Shown here one piece after another: positions 7,704 through 16,912 of a DNA stretch of 56,092 nucleotides. How positions within the stretch are numbered: position 1 is the first letter of the stretch; each line of letters opens with the position of its first letter. The stretch is from assembly GCA_938034415.1 (NCBI GenBank), contig CALHLE010000021.1:1-56092 (forward strand), given 5' to 3'. The translations under genes were made by a program, and so were the position numbers. The notes below the pieces were generated by a model that ran no database searches, was not told the origin of the DNA, and saw only the letters and a list, made by a program, of their open reading frames with translations. This DNA is from an uncultured Anaerolineae bacterium. GTDB lineage: Bacteria > Chloroflexota > Anaerolineae > J036 > Brachytrichaceae.

Positions 7704-10457
7704 ATGACCACGACACATCATGCGCCGATGGCGCAAACTCCCACCGGAAAGGTCATCACCTCCATTGAGGCGCTACAACGCGAACGCGAGTCGTTCGACG
7801 CGTTGTTCAAGCCCAGGACGATTGCCGTGATCGGCGCGACGGACAAAGCCGGCAGCGTCGGCCTGGCGATCATGCAGAACTTGAAGACCTTTCGCGGCCC
7901 GGTCTTCCCCGTCAATCCCAAACGCGACGCAGTGCTCGACTTGCCGGCCTACCCTCACATTGCCGCCGTGCCGGCGAAGGTGGATTTAGCCGTGATCGTC
8001 ACGCCGGCGCCGACGGTGCCCGGCATCATCGGCGAGTGCATCGCCGCCGGTGTGAAGTCGGCGTTGATCATCTCGGCCGGCTTCAAGGAGGTCGGCCCAC
8101 AAGGCGCAGCGCTGGAGCAGCAAATCCTCGCCCAGGCGCGCGAGGCGCGCATGCGCATCGTCGGCCCGAACTGCCTGGGCATCATGAACACCAGCATTGG
8201 CCTCAATGCCACTTTCGCCGACGCCATCGCCAACCCCGGCAACGTGGCCTTCATTAGCCAGAGCGGCGCGTTGTGCACCGCCGTGCTCGATTGGAGCTTC
8301 CGCGAGAAGGTCGGCTTTAGCTACTTCATCTCGGTGGGTTCGATGCTGGATGTGGGATGGGGCGACTTGATCGATTATCTGGGCGATGACCCCAACACCG
8401 ACAGCATCGTGATGTATATGGAGACGATCGGCGATGCGCGCTCGTTCATCTCGGCCGCGCGTGAGGTGGCGCTGAACAAGCCGATCATCGTCATCAAGGC
8501 CGGGCGCACGGCAGCGGCAGCGCAAGCGGCTGCATCGCATACCGGCTCGCTGGCCGGCAGCGACGACGCGCTCGACGCTGCATTCCGACGCTGCGGCGTG
8601 CTGCGCGTGAACACCATCGCCGACCTTTTCTACATGGCCGAGGTGTTGGCCAAGCAGCCGCGCCCCAAAGGCCCGCGATTGACCGTGGTGACGAACGCCG
8701 GCGGCCCTGGCGTGTTGACGACCGACGCCCTGGTGCAGAACGGCGGTGAGCTGGCGCCGCTCTCGCCGGAGACGATGGAGAAGCTAAACGCCCTACTGCC
8801 GCCGCACTGGAGCCATAATAACCCGATTGACGTTCTGGGTGACGCTACGCCCGAACGCTATGCGAAGACGCTTGAAATTGCCGCCGCCGATCCGAACAGC
8901 GATGGCCTGCTGGTTATCCTTACCCCGCAAGCGATGACCGATTCGACGGCGACAGCAGAATTGCTGCGCCCGTATGCGCGGCTGCGCGGCAAGCCGGTGC
9001 TGGCGAGCTGGATGGGCGGCGATACCGTCGAGCCTGGCGAACGCATCTTAAACGAGGCCGGCATTCCCACATTCGGCTACCCCGATACGGCTGCCCGCAT
9101 GTTTACCTACATGTGGCGCTACAGCGACAACCTGCGCGCGCTCTACGAGACGCCCGTGCCGGGCGATGATCGGGCCATACATCGCGACGAAGCAGCGGCG
9201 ATCATCGCGCAGGTGCGCGCAGCCGGGCGGACGCTGCTGACCGAGTATGAGTCCAAACGGCTGCTGGCCGCATACGGCATCCCCACCGTGCCGACGTTCA
9301 TCGCCGAAAGCGAAGACCAGGCCGTCGAGCAAGCCGAGCGCATCGGCTATCCGGTCGTGCTCAAGCTACACTCGGAGACGGTGACGCACAAGACCGATGT
9401 CGGCGGCGTGCATTTGAACCTATGCAGCGCATCCGATGTGCGGGATGCCTACCGGCTGATCAAGGCGTCGGTGTCGGCGCGGGCCAGAGTGTCCGACTTT
9501 CTCGGCGTGACCGTGCAGCCGATGATCAAACTGGACGGCTACGAGCTGATCCTCGGCAGCACCACCGACGTTCAGCTTGGGCCGGTGCTGCTGTTCGGCG
9601 CCGGCGGCCAGTTGGTGGAGGTGTTCAAGGATCGCGCGCTCGGTTTGCCACCGCTGAACACCACGCTGGCGCGGCGCATGATGGAGCAGACGAAGATCTA
9701 CACCGCGCTGCAAGGTGTGCGCGGGCGCAGGCCGGTGCCTTTGGACGAGCTGGAGCAATTGATGGTGCGCTTCAGCTACCTGGCGGCGGAGCAGTTGTGG
9801 ATCAAAGAGATTGACCTCAACCCGTTGTTGGCCTCGGAAGAGCGCCTGATTGCGCTGGACGCGCGCGTGGTGCTGCATGATCCGCGACTGACCGAGTCTG
9901 AGCTGCCACGCACGGCGATCAAACCCTATCCGGTGCAGTATGTCGGGTCGTGGGCGTTGCGCGACGGCACGCCGGTGACGATCCGGCCGATCCGCCCGGA
10001 GGACGAGCCGCTGCTGGTCGAATTCCACCATACGCTTTCGGAGCAGACCGTCTATCAGCGCTACTTCCACTTGATCCCGCTGAGCGAGCGGATCGCCCAT
10101 GAGCGGCTGACGCGCATCGCGTTTGTCAGCTATGAGCGCGAGATGGCGCTGGTGGCGGAGGTGCGCGACGCGGCGCTGAAACCGCACATCATCGGCGTGG
10201 GGCGCTTGATCAAGCTGCGCGGCGGCGAGGAGGCCGAGTTCGCGATCCTGATCAGCGATGAGTATCAACATCACGGACTGGGCCGCGAGTTGCTTCGCCG
10301 GCTGGTGGAGATCGGCCGACAGGAGGGCGTGAAGCGCATTGTGGCCGAGATTTTGCCGGACAACATCGGCATGATTCGCGTGAGCGAGCAGGTGGGTTTC
10401 ACGTGCAAGTATCACCCCGACGAAGGCGTGGTGAAAGCGGAGCTGCTGCTGGTCTAG
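7704..10457 (+). CDS. NDP-forming acyl-CoA ligase fused to a GNAT acetyltransferase (Pat/PatZ-like)
   Basis: The 917-residue protein has the architecture of bacterial protein lysine acetyltransferase Pat: a CoA-binding Rossmann domain ([18 protein letters not shown] near residue 40), two ligase domains, an ATP-grasp domain (about 490-730) and a C-terminal GNAT domain (about 760-917). The ligase segment [17 protein letters not shown] keeps a histidine, H279, where ADP-forming acetyl-CoA synthetases carry their phosphohistidine. As I recall, enteric Pat proteins have lost that residue. The protein could therefore make or use acyl-CoA as well as acetylate proteins. The GNAT part has [18 protein letters not shown], the acetyl-CoA loop. 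A GGGGAG at 7685-7690 serves as ribosome site for ATG 7704. It appears monocistronic. Confidence 0.85.
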   Translation: MTTTHHAPMAQTPTGKVITSIEALQRERESFDALFKPRTIAVIGATDKAGSVGLAIMQNLKTFRGPVFPVNPKRDAVLDLPAYPHIAAVPAKVDLAVIVTPAPTVPGIIGECIAAGVKSALIISAGFKEVGPQGAALEQQILAQAREARMRIVGPNCLGIMNTSIGLNATFADAIANPGNVAFISQSGALCTAVLDWSFREKVGFSYFISVGSMLDVGWGDLIDYLGDDPNTDSIVMYMETIGDARSFISAAREVALNKPIIVIKAGRTAAAAQAAASHTGSLAGSDDALDAAFRRCGVLRVNTIADLFYMAEVLAKQPRPKGPRLTVVTNAGGPGVLTTDALVQNGGELAPLSPETMEKLNALLPPHWSHNNPIDVLGDATPERYAKTLEIAAADPNSDGLLVILTPQAMTDSTATAELLRPYARLRGKPVLASWMGGDTVEPGERILNEAGIPTFGYPDTAARMFTYMWRYSDNLRALYETPVPGDDRAIHRDEAAAIIAQVRAAGRTLLTEYESKRLLAAYGIPTVPTFIAESEDQAVEQAERIGYPVVLKLHSETVTHKTDVGGVHLNLCSASDVRDAYRLIKASVSARARVSDFLGVTVQPMIKLDGYELILGSTTDVQLGPVLLFGAGGQLVEVFKDRALGLPPLNTTLARRMMEQTKIYTALQGVRGRRPVPLDELEQLMVRFSYLAAEQLWIKEIDLNPLLASEERLIALDARVVLHDPRLTESELPRTAIKPYPVQYVGSWALRDGTPVTIRPIRPEDEPLLVEFHHTLSEQTVYQRYFHLIPLSERIAHERLTRIAFVSYEREMALVAEVRDAALKPHIIGVGRLIKLRGGEEAEFAILISDEYQHHGLGRELLRRLVEIGRQEGVKRIVAEILPDNIGMIRVSEQVGFTCKYHPDEGVVKAELLLV

Positions 10458-10474
10458 CCGAGGCGAAGCGAGAG

Positions 10475-10720
10475 TTACCTGCCGCCGCCGTTGAACAGCC
10501 GGGCAATCAGGTTGAGGAGAATCGAGAGCGCGATGCTAAGCAGGATCATTGTGCCCAATGGGATATACAGCTTGAAATTGTCGCGTTCGATGACGATATC
10601 GCCGGGCAGCCGGCCGATGTTAGGCAGTAGGCTGGTGGCCAGTTGCACGAGCAGCCCCAACACGATCAAGCCGATCCCGCCGAAGATCAGCAGCCGGGCA
10701 AAGGGATGGAGTTCGGGCAT
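10475..10720 (-). CDS. DUF2905 small membrane protein
   Basis: The 81-residue protein has two hydrophobic helices (about 9-30 and 51-72) joined by a short basic loop with LLPNIGRLPGDIVIERDNF, the signature of the DUF2905 family. Function is unknown; members are common in Chloroflexota, Firmicutes and Proteobacteria. ATG 10720 is chosen because a -10 box (TACAAT on the minus strand) ends 7 bases upstream, which would make the message leaderless. The next in-frame ATG at 10729 overlaps that box. It is divergent from glucokinase and ends 17 bases from the stop of the acyl-CoA ligase gene, facing it. Confidence 0.85.
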   Translation of the reverse strand: MPELHPFARLLIFGGIGLIVLGLLVQLATSLLPNIGRLPGDIVIERDNFKLYIPLGTMILLSIALSILLNLIARLFNGGGR

Positions 10721-10727
10721 GTAACGC

Positions 10728-10733
10728 ATTGTA
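10728..10733 (-). promoter_or_regulatory. -10 box TACAAT, leaderless DUF2905 gene
   Basis: TACAAT on the minus strand ends 7 bases before ATG 10720, so transcription should start at or next to the start codon. Confidence 0.6.
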
Positions 10734-10817
10734 ACGAAGATTAAACTGCGCGCTCCGCCGGCGGCCGATCCACGATGGCCATCACGGCTGTGAAGCGCGA
10801 CGAATGGAGCACAAACG

Positions 10818-11801
10818 ATGAATATCCTGGCGAGCGACGTTGGCGGCACCAAGACGATCCTAGCAATCTTTTCGTCCGCGCAGGGGATGCACGATCCGCT
10901 CTTTGAGGCGACGTTCGTGAGCGCGAACTATCCCGACCTCGAATCCATCGTCAGGGAGTTCCTGAGCAAAACGGATTTGCGGGTGGAGCGAGCCGCCTTT
11001 GGCGTGGCCGGCCCGGTCTTGAACGGCGTGGCGCGCATTACCAACCTGCCATGGGTCATGGAAGAAGCGAAGCTGGCCGAGGCCCTCGGACTATCCAGCG
11101 TGAAGCTGATCAACGATCTGGAGGCCATCGCCAACGCAGTGCCCGTTCTGGAAGCGAGCGATCTTGTGTTGTTGAACGACGTGCAGCCGGCGGCCGGGGG
11201 CGCCATCGGCGTGATTGCGCCGGGCACCGGCTTGGGCGAGGCATTCCTGTTGTGGGTGGACGGCAGCTACCGCGCCTTCCCCTCCGAGGGGGGGCACAAC
11301 GACTTCGCGCCCAGCAACGAACTCGAAAGCGAACTGCTGCGCTACCTGCAACGCAAATTCGGCCGGGCCAGCTACGAGCGCGTATGCTCGGGCATCGGTA
11401 TCCCCAACGTTTACCAATTCCTGCGCGATTGCGCCTATATCCAGGAATCGCCCTGGGTAGCCGAACAACTGGCTTCCGCCAAGGATCCCACGCCGGTGAT
11501 CGTGGCGAATGCGCTCACCGAGCCGCCCGATCCGCTGTGCGCGCGCGTGATGGACATCTTCGCCTCGGTGCTGGCGGCCAAGGCCGGCAATCTGGCGCTG
11601 ACGGTGATCGCCACCGGCGGCATCTATCTGGGCGGCGGCATTCCGCCGCGCATCTTGCCGCTGCTCCAGCGCGAGTCGTTCATGAACACCTTCCGCTACA
11701 AAGGGCGCCTCTCGGGGCTAATGGAGCGCATCCCGGTGCGCGTGATCATGAACAGCAAGGCCGGCTTGCTGGGTGCAGCGCGCGTGGCTGCCGGCAATTA
11801 A
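10818..11801 (+). CDS. glk: Glucokinase (Glk family)
   Basis: The 327-residue product matches ATP-dependent glucokinase of the Glk family, which phosphorylates glucose to glucose-6-phosphate. The N-terminus has the phosphate-binding loop ASDVGGTKTILAIF. Other family segments are FGVAGPVLNGVARITNLPW, LINDLEAIANAVP (with the catalytic Asp), VIAPGTGLGEAFLLW and PSEGGHNDFAP. It differs from ROK kinases, since the ROK zinc-binding cysteines are absent. GGAG at 10806-10809 lies 8 bases before ATG 10818. The gene is divergent from DUF2905 and convergent with rpe. A separate ROK kinase lies at 48117, so the cell has two sugar kinases of different families in this window. Confidence 0.9.
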   Translation: MNILASDVGGTKTILAIFSSAQGMHDPLFEATFVSANYPDLESIVREFLSKTDLRVERAAFGVAGPVLNGVARITNLPWVMEEAKLAEALGLSSVKLINDLEAIANAVPVLEASDLVLLNDVQPAAGGAIGVIAPGTGLGEAFLLWVDGSYRAFPSEGGHNDFAPSNELESELLRYLQRKFGRASYERVCSGIGIPNVYQFLRDCAYIQESPWVAEQLASAKDPTPVIVANALTEPPDPLCARVMDIFASVLAAKAGNLALTVIATGGIYLGGGIPPRILPLLQRESFMNTFRYKGRLSGLMERIPVRVIMNSKAGLLGAARVAAGN

Positions 11802-11870
11802 GCAAGCCCACAGTCGCTGCCGCCAGCGCGCTGATTCGGAAGGAAGGCAGTCCGCGCTTGCTCCATGGCC

Positions 11871-12533
11871 TTACGGCTCGCCATCCAGCGCCCTGCGCAG
11901 CGCAGCGATGCCTTCGGCCACGCTGTGGTTGGGCGAATAGACTGCCGAGCCCACTACGGCGATGCTGGCGCCGGCGTCGCGCACATCGCGTATAGTGTGC
12001 ACGTTCACGCCGCCGTCCACTTCTAGTTCGGCATTCGGGTTGACCGCGTTCAGCAGCTCGCGCACGCGCCGGATGCGCTGGGTCGAGCCGGGGATGTAGG
12101 CTTGGCCGCCGAAGCCCGGCTCCACCGACATGATCAGCACCAGATCCACCAACGGCAGCGCCTCCTCGATTGCGCTGAGCGGGGTGAGCGGGTTGAGGGT
12201 GACGCCGACTTGTAGATCGAGCTTGCGCAGCGCCTGGATGGTCGAGTATAGGTGCGGGCAAGCCTCCACATGCACGATGATGCGCTGCATGCCGGCCGCT
12301 TTGTAGTCTTGAAAGAAGCGTTCCGGCGCTTGCACCATCAAGTGTGCCTCGCAAGGCAGCGATGTGCTCCGTCTCACAGCCTCGCAGACGGCCGGCCCAA
12401 ACGTGATGTTGGGCACAAGTGCGCCATCCATCACGTCGAGATGCATCCAATCGGCGCCGGCATGTTCGGCTGCGCGGACCTGTTCGCCCAGCCGGGCGAA
12501 GTCTGCTGTGTAGATCGAGGGGGCGAGTTTCAT
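11871..12533 (-). CDS. rpe: Ribulose-phosphate 3-epimerase
   Basis: This 220-residue TIM barrel interconverts ribulose-5-phosphate and xylulose-5-phosphate in the pentose phosphate pathway. Family features are KLAPSIYTADFARLGEQV at the N-terminus, DWMHLDVMDGALVPNITFG with the metal-binding His and Asp, EAHLMV with another metal ligand, MSVEPGFGGQ for phosphate binding, and EVDGGVN near the C-terminus with the catalytic Asp. Length is normal. A -10 box (TACAAT) ends 8 bases before ATG 12533, so the message is probably leaderless. It is divergent from the isomerase gene at 12602, with only 68 bases between the two starts. Confidence 0.95.
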   Translation of the reverse strand: MKLAPSIYTADFARLGEQVRAAEHAGADWMHLDVMDGALVPNITFGPAVCEAVRRSTSLPCEAHLMVQAPERFFQDYKAAGMQRIIVHVEACPHLYSTIQALRKLDLQVGVTLNPLTPLSAIEEALPLVDLVLIMSVEPGFGGQAYIPGSTQRIRRVRELLNAVNPNAELEVDGGVNVHTIRDVRDAGASIAVVGSAVYSPNHSVAEGIAALRRALDGEP

Positions 12534-12541
12534 CGGTGCGA

Positions 12542-12547
12542 ATTGTA
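12542..12547 (-). promoter_or_regulatory. -10 box TACAAT, leaderless rpe
   Basis: TACAAT on the minus strand ends 8 bases before the rpe ATG. It lies beside the plus-strand promoter of the divergent isomerase gene. Confidence 0.6.
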
Positions 12548-12563
12548 GGCAAAATCGCGTATT

Positions 12564-12591
12564 TTGACTTTCGCTCGCCCCGGGCTATATT
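12564..12591 (+). promoter_or_regulatory. Promoter of the isomerase-dehydrogenase cluster
   Basis: TTGACT (12564-12569) and TATATT (12586-12591) are 16 bases apart. The GTG start at 12602 is 10 bases after the -10 box, so the leader would be only a few bases long. Confidence 0.6.
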
Positions 12592-12601
12592 GCCCCTTGC
12601 T

Positions 12602-13615
12602 GTGAATTCCCAGGTCGCGTTTGGACTCTCCTGTTACACCTTCCCGTTTACGTGTGGATTTCTGAAACGCGACGGCCGGCCAGCTTGCCCGCGCCCGATG
12701 AACGGCCTCGACCTGGTTGAGCTGGCTGCGCAGCACGGCATGGCCAGCGTCGAGTTCCCGCTCAGCATCCTCCCTGATCACACGGAAGCCGGCATGGATC
12801 GCTTCGGTGCGCTGTTGTGCGCGAAGGGCATGGCCTATGTGCTCGATCTGCCTGTGTTGGACGTGGAGCAGGCGCGCGCCTGGCTACCACTCGCCAAGCG
12901 CGCCGGCGCGCGCATCGTGCGCTGTGTGGTCAGCGGTTTCCTGGAAGGCGCGCGCGCCGCGTATGCGCCGGATTGGAACGGGCACATGCGCGAGATGATT
13001 ACGAAACTGCTCGCCGTGCGCCCGCTGCTCGATGAGTTGGACATGGTGCTGGCCATCGAGAATCATCAAGACGTGAGCGCAGATGATTTGCTGGCGCTGT
13101 GTCAGGCCGGGGGATCGCGCGTCGGCGCGACGTTCGACGTAGTGAACCCGCTGGCGGTGGCCGAGGAGCCTTGTGAGTTCGCCCGTCGGCTGGGCGCGCG
13201 CATCTTCAACGTCCACATCAAAGACTACACCATCCATCCCACCCTCAGCGGCTACAAACTGGTGCGGGCCAGCATAGGCGAAGGGTGTATTGATTGGCGC
13301 GCCATGTTGACGCTGCTACGCGAAATCGCCCCAGGCGCGGCGTGGCATATCGAGTTAGCCGCGTTGAACGCGCGGCATATCCGGCTGTATGAGGATCAGT
13401 GGTGGCGGGGCTATCCACCGCGTGATATTCGCGCTATGCTGGCGTTGTTCCGCTTTCTCGCCCGGCACATGCAACCGGCCAACGCGCCGTGGCAGACGCC
13501 GTGGGAGCGCGGCGCATCGGCTGACGAATGCGAACGCTATGAACGCGACCAGCTCGAACGCACGGTGCGTTACCTCAAGTCGGAGCTTGCTGACCTGGTG
13601 GCCGCCAACCCGTGA
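12602..13615 (+). CDS. Sugar-phosphate isomerase/epimerase, xylose-isomerase-like TIM barrel
   Basis: The 337-residue product has the TIM-barrel fold of the xylose isomerase/AP endonuclease 2 superfamily. A divalent-metal site can be traced: Glu in LAIENHQD, Asp in ATFDVVN, His in NVHIKDY and Glu in WHIELA. Such enzymes isomerise or epimerise sugars, inositols or keto sugars; substrate cannot be read here. GTG 12602 is chosen because it follows a good promoter by 10 bases and gives a short N-terminus before the first strand (FGLSCYTF). A zinc dehydrogenase, a short-chain dehydrogenase and a DUF362 protein follow on the same strand, suggesting a sugar or polyol oxidation pathway. Confidence 0.8.
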   Translation: MNSQVAFGLSCYTFPFTCGFLKRDGRPACPRPMNGLDLVELAAQHGMASVEFPLSILPDHTEAGMDRFGALLCAKGMAYVLDLPVLDVEQARAWLPLAKRAGARIVRCVVSGFLEGARAAYAPDWNGHMREMITKLLAVRPLLDELDMVLAIENHQDVSADDLLALCQAGGSRVGATFDVVNPLAVAEEPCEFARRLGARIFNVHIKDYTIHPTLSGYKLVRASIGEGCIDWRAMLTLLREIAPGAAWHIELAALNARHIRLYEDQWWRGYPPRDIRAMLALFRFLARHMQPANAPWQTPWERGASADECERYERDQLERTVRYLKSELADLVAANP

Positions 13616-13732
13616 TCGGCGAATGGATAGGCGAAGGAATTACCGGATGACGAGGAGCAGTGCCACACCGTCGCGTTGCACCGGCAGTTGTGGGGCTGAG
13701 GCTTGATCCCAATCTCTGTCGAGTGGCCGAAC

Positions 13733-14758
13733 ATGAAGTGTCTGCTCTACCCTGCCTGGGATGAACTGGAGATCACCGAGCAACCGATGCCGGTTCTGGC
13801 TGAGGGCGAAGTGCTGGTCAAAGTCGCTGCGGTCGGCGTGTGCGGCAGCGAGCTGGAGGCTTTTCGCCATCGCAACCCGCGCCGCACGCCGCCGCTTGTC
13901 ATGGGGCACGAGTTTTGCGGTGAAATCGTCGCGTTGCATCCGAGCGCGTCGAACGCTGGCTGGCGCGTCGGCGATCGGGTTGTCTGTAACGCGCTCGTGC
14001 CGTGTGGCGAATGCGTCCGTTGCAAGCGTGGCGATCCGCATCTATGCGCCCGGCGCCAGATCTTCGGCATGCACCGTCCGGGCGCTTTCGCCGAATACGT
14101 CAACGTGCCGCTGCGCGCGCTCATCCCGTGGCCGGCCGGTATGCCGGCCGAGCATGCCGCGCTGGCCGAGCCGCTTGGCAACGGCGTGCACATGGTCAAT
14201 CTGGTCAGAGACCTACGACCTAAAACGGTGCTTGTCATCGGCGCGGGACCGATCGGCCTGTTGGCGCAGCAGGCGTTTCAAGCGCTGCTGGGCGTCACGA
14301 CGTATGCCGCCGACCTGAGCGCCGAGCGCCTGGCGGTGGCGCGTCGCGTAGGCGCGGCGCAGGTGTTCAACCCGCGTGATACGGACTTGGCGCAGGCGGT
14401 GCGCGACCTGACCGACGGCGAGGGCGTAGATGTGGTGATTGATGCGGTTGGCGCCGGCGTGACCAAGAAGCAGGCGGTGCAGGCGGCCCGGCCGGGCGGC
14501 GCGGCGGTGTGGATCGGCCTGCACGAGAATACAATCGCTGCGTTCGATACCTACGATGTGACGCTGCCGGAGAAGCGGGTGTTCGGCACCTATGCGGCCA
14601 GGCTGGAGGAGATGCAAACCGCGCTTGAGCTGATAGCCGCCGGCAAAGTAGAGGTGAGCAGTTGGCCGGAAGTCTTCCCGCTTGAGCGCGGCGTCGAGGC
14701 CTTTCGGCGCATGCTGGCCGCCCAAGGCCGCGACATCAAGGCGATCCTCAAGCCGTGA
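13733..14758 (+). CDS. Zinc-dependent medium-chain alcohol/polyol dehydrogenase
   Basis: The 341-residue protein is a zinc-dependent medium-chain dehydrogenase. The catalytic zinc site appears as VCGSELEAF and MGHEFCGEIV. The structural zinc lobe has four cysteines in PCGECVRCKRGDPHLC. NAD(P) binds in a Rossmann domain with VLVIGAGPIGLLAQQ near residue 165, and DGEGVDVVIDAVGAG follows. The relatives suggested by these segments are sorbitol, threonine and galactitol dehydrogenases. ATG 13733 fits the usual N-terminus (KCLLY). It lies 117 bases after the isomerase and 85 bases before the short-chain dehydrogenase, all on one strand. Confidence 0.88.
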   Translation: MKCLLYPAWDELEITEQPMPVLAEGEVLVKVAAVGVCGSELEAFRHRNPRRTPPLVMGHEFCGEIVALHPSASNAGWRVGDRVVCNALVPCGECVRCKRGDPHLCARRQIFGMHRPGAFAEYVNVPLRALIPWPAGMPAEHAALAEPLGNGVHMVNLVRDLRPKTVLVIGAGPIGLLAQQAFQALLGVTTYAADLSAERLAVARRVGAAQVFNPRDTDLAQAVRDLTDGEGVDVVIDAVGAGVTKKQAVQAARPGGAAVWIGLHENTIAAFDTYDVTLPEKRVFGTYAARLEEMQTALELIAAGKVEVSSWPEVFPLERGVEAFRRMLAAQGRDIKAILKP

Positions 14759-14843
14759 GCGTGACAATCAGGGTAATCTCATCTGCCGACTCCACTCCCC
14801 CTGGCGCGGAGGAGCCGGCCAGCTTGAACGAAGGACGAACATC

Positions 14844-15629
14844 ATGGGTCTGCTGACAAACAAACGCATCATCGTCACCGGCGCGACGATGGGCATCGGA
14901 CAGGCCGTCGCCATGCGCGCGGCTAAAGAAGGCGCCGACGTGGCGTTCTGCGGGTTGACCGATGAGGGCGCCGATGAGACGATTCGCGCGGTTGAAGCCG
15001 CCGGCCGGCGCGCCTTTTTCAAGGCGGTGGACCTGCGCGATCTGGACGCCGCGCGGCAGTTTGCCCGCGAGGCGATTGCTGACTTGGGCGGGCTGGATGG
15101 CCTGGTCAACAACGCCGGCGCGAACACCTGGCATGGGGTGCTGACTTCGACGTTTGAGGATTTGGACAATTGCTTCCGAGTCAACTTCTATCATGCCTGG
15201 GCGTTGAGCCAAGAGGCGTATCCGCATCTCAAGGCGGCCGGCGGCGGCGTCATCGTCAACCTCTCCTCGATCAATGCAGAGCGGACGCTGCCGGGCGTGT
15301 TCCCTTACAACGTCGCCAAGGCGATGCTGGTCGCGCTGACCCGGTCTATTGCGCTGGAATGGGGCAAGGATAACATCCGCTCGGTGGCCATTCAGCCCGG
15401 CTTGATCATGACCAACCTAGCCGTCGAGTACTTCAACAAGTTCCCCGATCCACAAGCGGCGCGATACCGCAGCGAAGGCGTGTATCCGCTCAAGCGCGGC
15501 GGGCGGCCAGAGGAGATCGCTGCCACGATCGTCCATATCTTGAGCGGCGAGAACGGCTTCTTGAACGGGGTGCCGATCTTGATTGACGGCGGCATCAGCG
15601 CGCTCTACGAGACGCGCCTGGATGAATAA
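14844..15629 (+). CDS. Short-chain dehydrogenase/reductase
   Basis: The 261-residue product is a classical SDR. The cofactor site is VTGATMGIGQAVAM, the NNAG motif appears as LVNNAGANTW, and the catalytic Ser, Tyr and Lys lie in NLSSIN and YNVAKAM (YxxxK). The C-terminal LIDGG is typical of sugar and 3-oxoacyl-ACP SDRs. ATG 14844 is chosen for alignment with the usual start seven residues before the Gly-rich loop. It is third in the cluster that starts at 12602 and ends 8 bases before the DUF362 gene, so those two are surely co-transcribed. With the zinc dehydrogenase it may carry out successive oxidations of one sugar. Confidence 0.9.
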   Translation: MGLLTNKRIIVTGATMGIGQAVAMRAAKEGADVAFCGLTDEGADETIRAVEAAGRRAFFKAVDLRDLDAARQFAREAIADLGGLDGLVNNAGANTWHGVLTSTFEDLDNCFRVNFYHAWALSQEAYPHLKAAGGGVIVNLSSINAERTLPGVFPYNVAKAMLVALTRSIALEWGKDNIRSVAIQPGLIMTNLAVEYFNKFPDPQAARYRSEGVYPLKRGGRPEEIAATIVHILSGENGFLNGVPILIDGGISALYETRLDE

Positions 15630-15637
15630 TAGCGCGC

Positions 15638-16888
15638 ATGACCGATTCCCTGAAACCCGTTGTGCGGGCTGTGCATTGCGATTGGCGCGCCGATGATGAG
15701 ACGGTCTATCAAGCTCTCAAGCGTGCCGTTCAGCCGTTGACGCACGCCTGGGATAGGCTGCGCAATGCCCGGCGCATCGCCATCAAGTTCAACCAAGACA
15801 AAGAGGCGCGCAATCTCATCACTTTCCACCATCATCGCGTGCAGCTCGTGAGCGACTGTGTGGCGCGGGCGACGTTGCGCCTGCTGCGCGAGAACACTGC
15901 TGCTGAGTTGTATTGCGTGGATGTGAGCTTCTACCGCAAGTATGTGCCGCAGGCCAAACACGAGGACACAACGCAACTGCGCCACGTGTTGCGCGAGTTC
16001 GATGTGACCTACATTGACGGCAATGTGGATGTGGTCTGGGCATCCGTGCCCGGCGGCGGCCTGATGTTCGACCGCTATCCCGTGACGCGCGAATTCGCCG
16101 ACATAGACGCCTGGGTGAGCGTGCAAAAGCTGAAGAACCATGCCTTCACGGGCGTCACGCTGTGCATGAAGAATCTTTTTGGCCTGATGCCGACCGAGCC
16201 GCTGGGCCGCCCGCGCACCTACTATCACCACCTCGTGCGCATGCCTTACATGCTGGCCGACCTCGGCCGGCTCTACAACCCGGCGCTCAACATCATTGAT
16301 GGTTTGGTGTGCCAGGCCGGAGAGGAGTGGGGCAAGGGCGAAGAAATGCGCATCGCCAACACGCTCATCGCCGGCGATCACGTCGTGGCGACCGACGCCG
16401 TTGGCGCGCATCTGATGGGCCACGACCCTGCGCATAGCGATTGGAGGACTGAGCCGTTTCACCGCGACCGCAACGCGCTGCGCGTCGCGGCCGAGAGTGG
16501 CTTTGGCACGGTGAACCTGGACGAGATGGACTTTGCCAGTGAGGTGACCGCTCCAGTAGGCGACAAGCCGTTCTTCGCCAAGATCACCGATTCGCCGCAA
16601 ATCGTGCACAGTTGGCGCAAGACCACTGCCGAACAAGGGTTGTATTACCGCGACCACCGCGAAGATTTCATCCGACGCTACGCCGGTGAGTACATCCTGC
16701 TGCAGATGGGCGAGGTGAAGTGGCATGATCCCAGCGGCACGGTGCACGCCTCGCGCCGCGTCCTCAGCGGCGATCACCCCGAGCAAGCGATGTGGATGAA
16801 ATACGTAGACCCCGACGAGGCCGAGGGCGAACACTTTGAGGTTTACGAGCGTACGCTCGACGAGATGCGCGCGCTCATCCCACAATAA
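15638..16888 (+). CDS. DUF362 domain protein
   Basis: The 416-residue protein matches DUF362 along most of its length. IKFNQDKEARNLITFHHHRV, a middle segment with SVQKLKNHAFTGVTLCMKNL and a C-terminal segment with IAGDHVVATDAVGAHLMGHDP are the family blocks. The biochemical role of DUF362 is not settled; some members carry ferredoxin-like iron-sulfur domains, but no CxxCxxC cluster is visible here. It begins 8 bases after the SDR gene, so it is the last member of the isomerase-dehydrogenase operon. Its role in that pathway is open; it could be an oxidoreductase partner or an accessory enzyme. Confidence 0.82.
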   Translation: MTDSLKPVVRAVHCDWRADDETVYQALKRAVQPLTHAWDRLRNARRIAIKFNQDKEARNLITFHHHRVQLVSDCVARATLRLLRENTAAELYCVDVSFYRKYVPQAKHEDTTQLRHVLREFDVTYIDGNVDVVWASVPGGGLMFDRYPVTREFADIDAWVSVQKLKNHAFTGVTLCMKNLFGLMPTEPLGRPRTYYHHLVRMPYMLADLGRLYNPALNIIDGLVCQAGEEWGKGEEMRIANTLIAGDHVVATDAVGAHLMGHDPAHSDWRTEPFHRDRNALRVAAESGFGTVNLDEMDFASEVTAPVGDKPFFAKITDSPQIVHSWRKTTAEQGLYYRDHREDFIRRYAGEYILLQMGEVKWHDPSGTVHASRRVLSGDHPEQAMWMKYVDPDEAEGEHFEVYERTLDEMRALIPQ

Positions 16889-16912
16889 CCTACCCGGGCC
16901 TGTCGCGCGCGC

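Noticed and set aside
9420-10415. 331-codon minus-strand frame over the acyl-CoA ligase fusion
   Set aside because: Gln/His/Arg-rich antisense shadow of the ATP-grasp and GNAT coding region.
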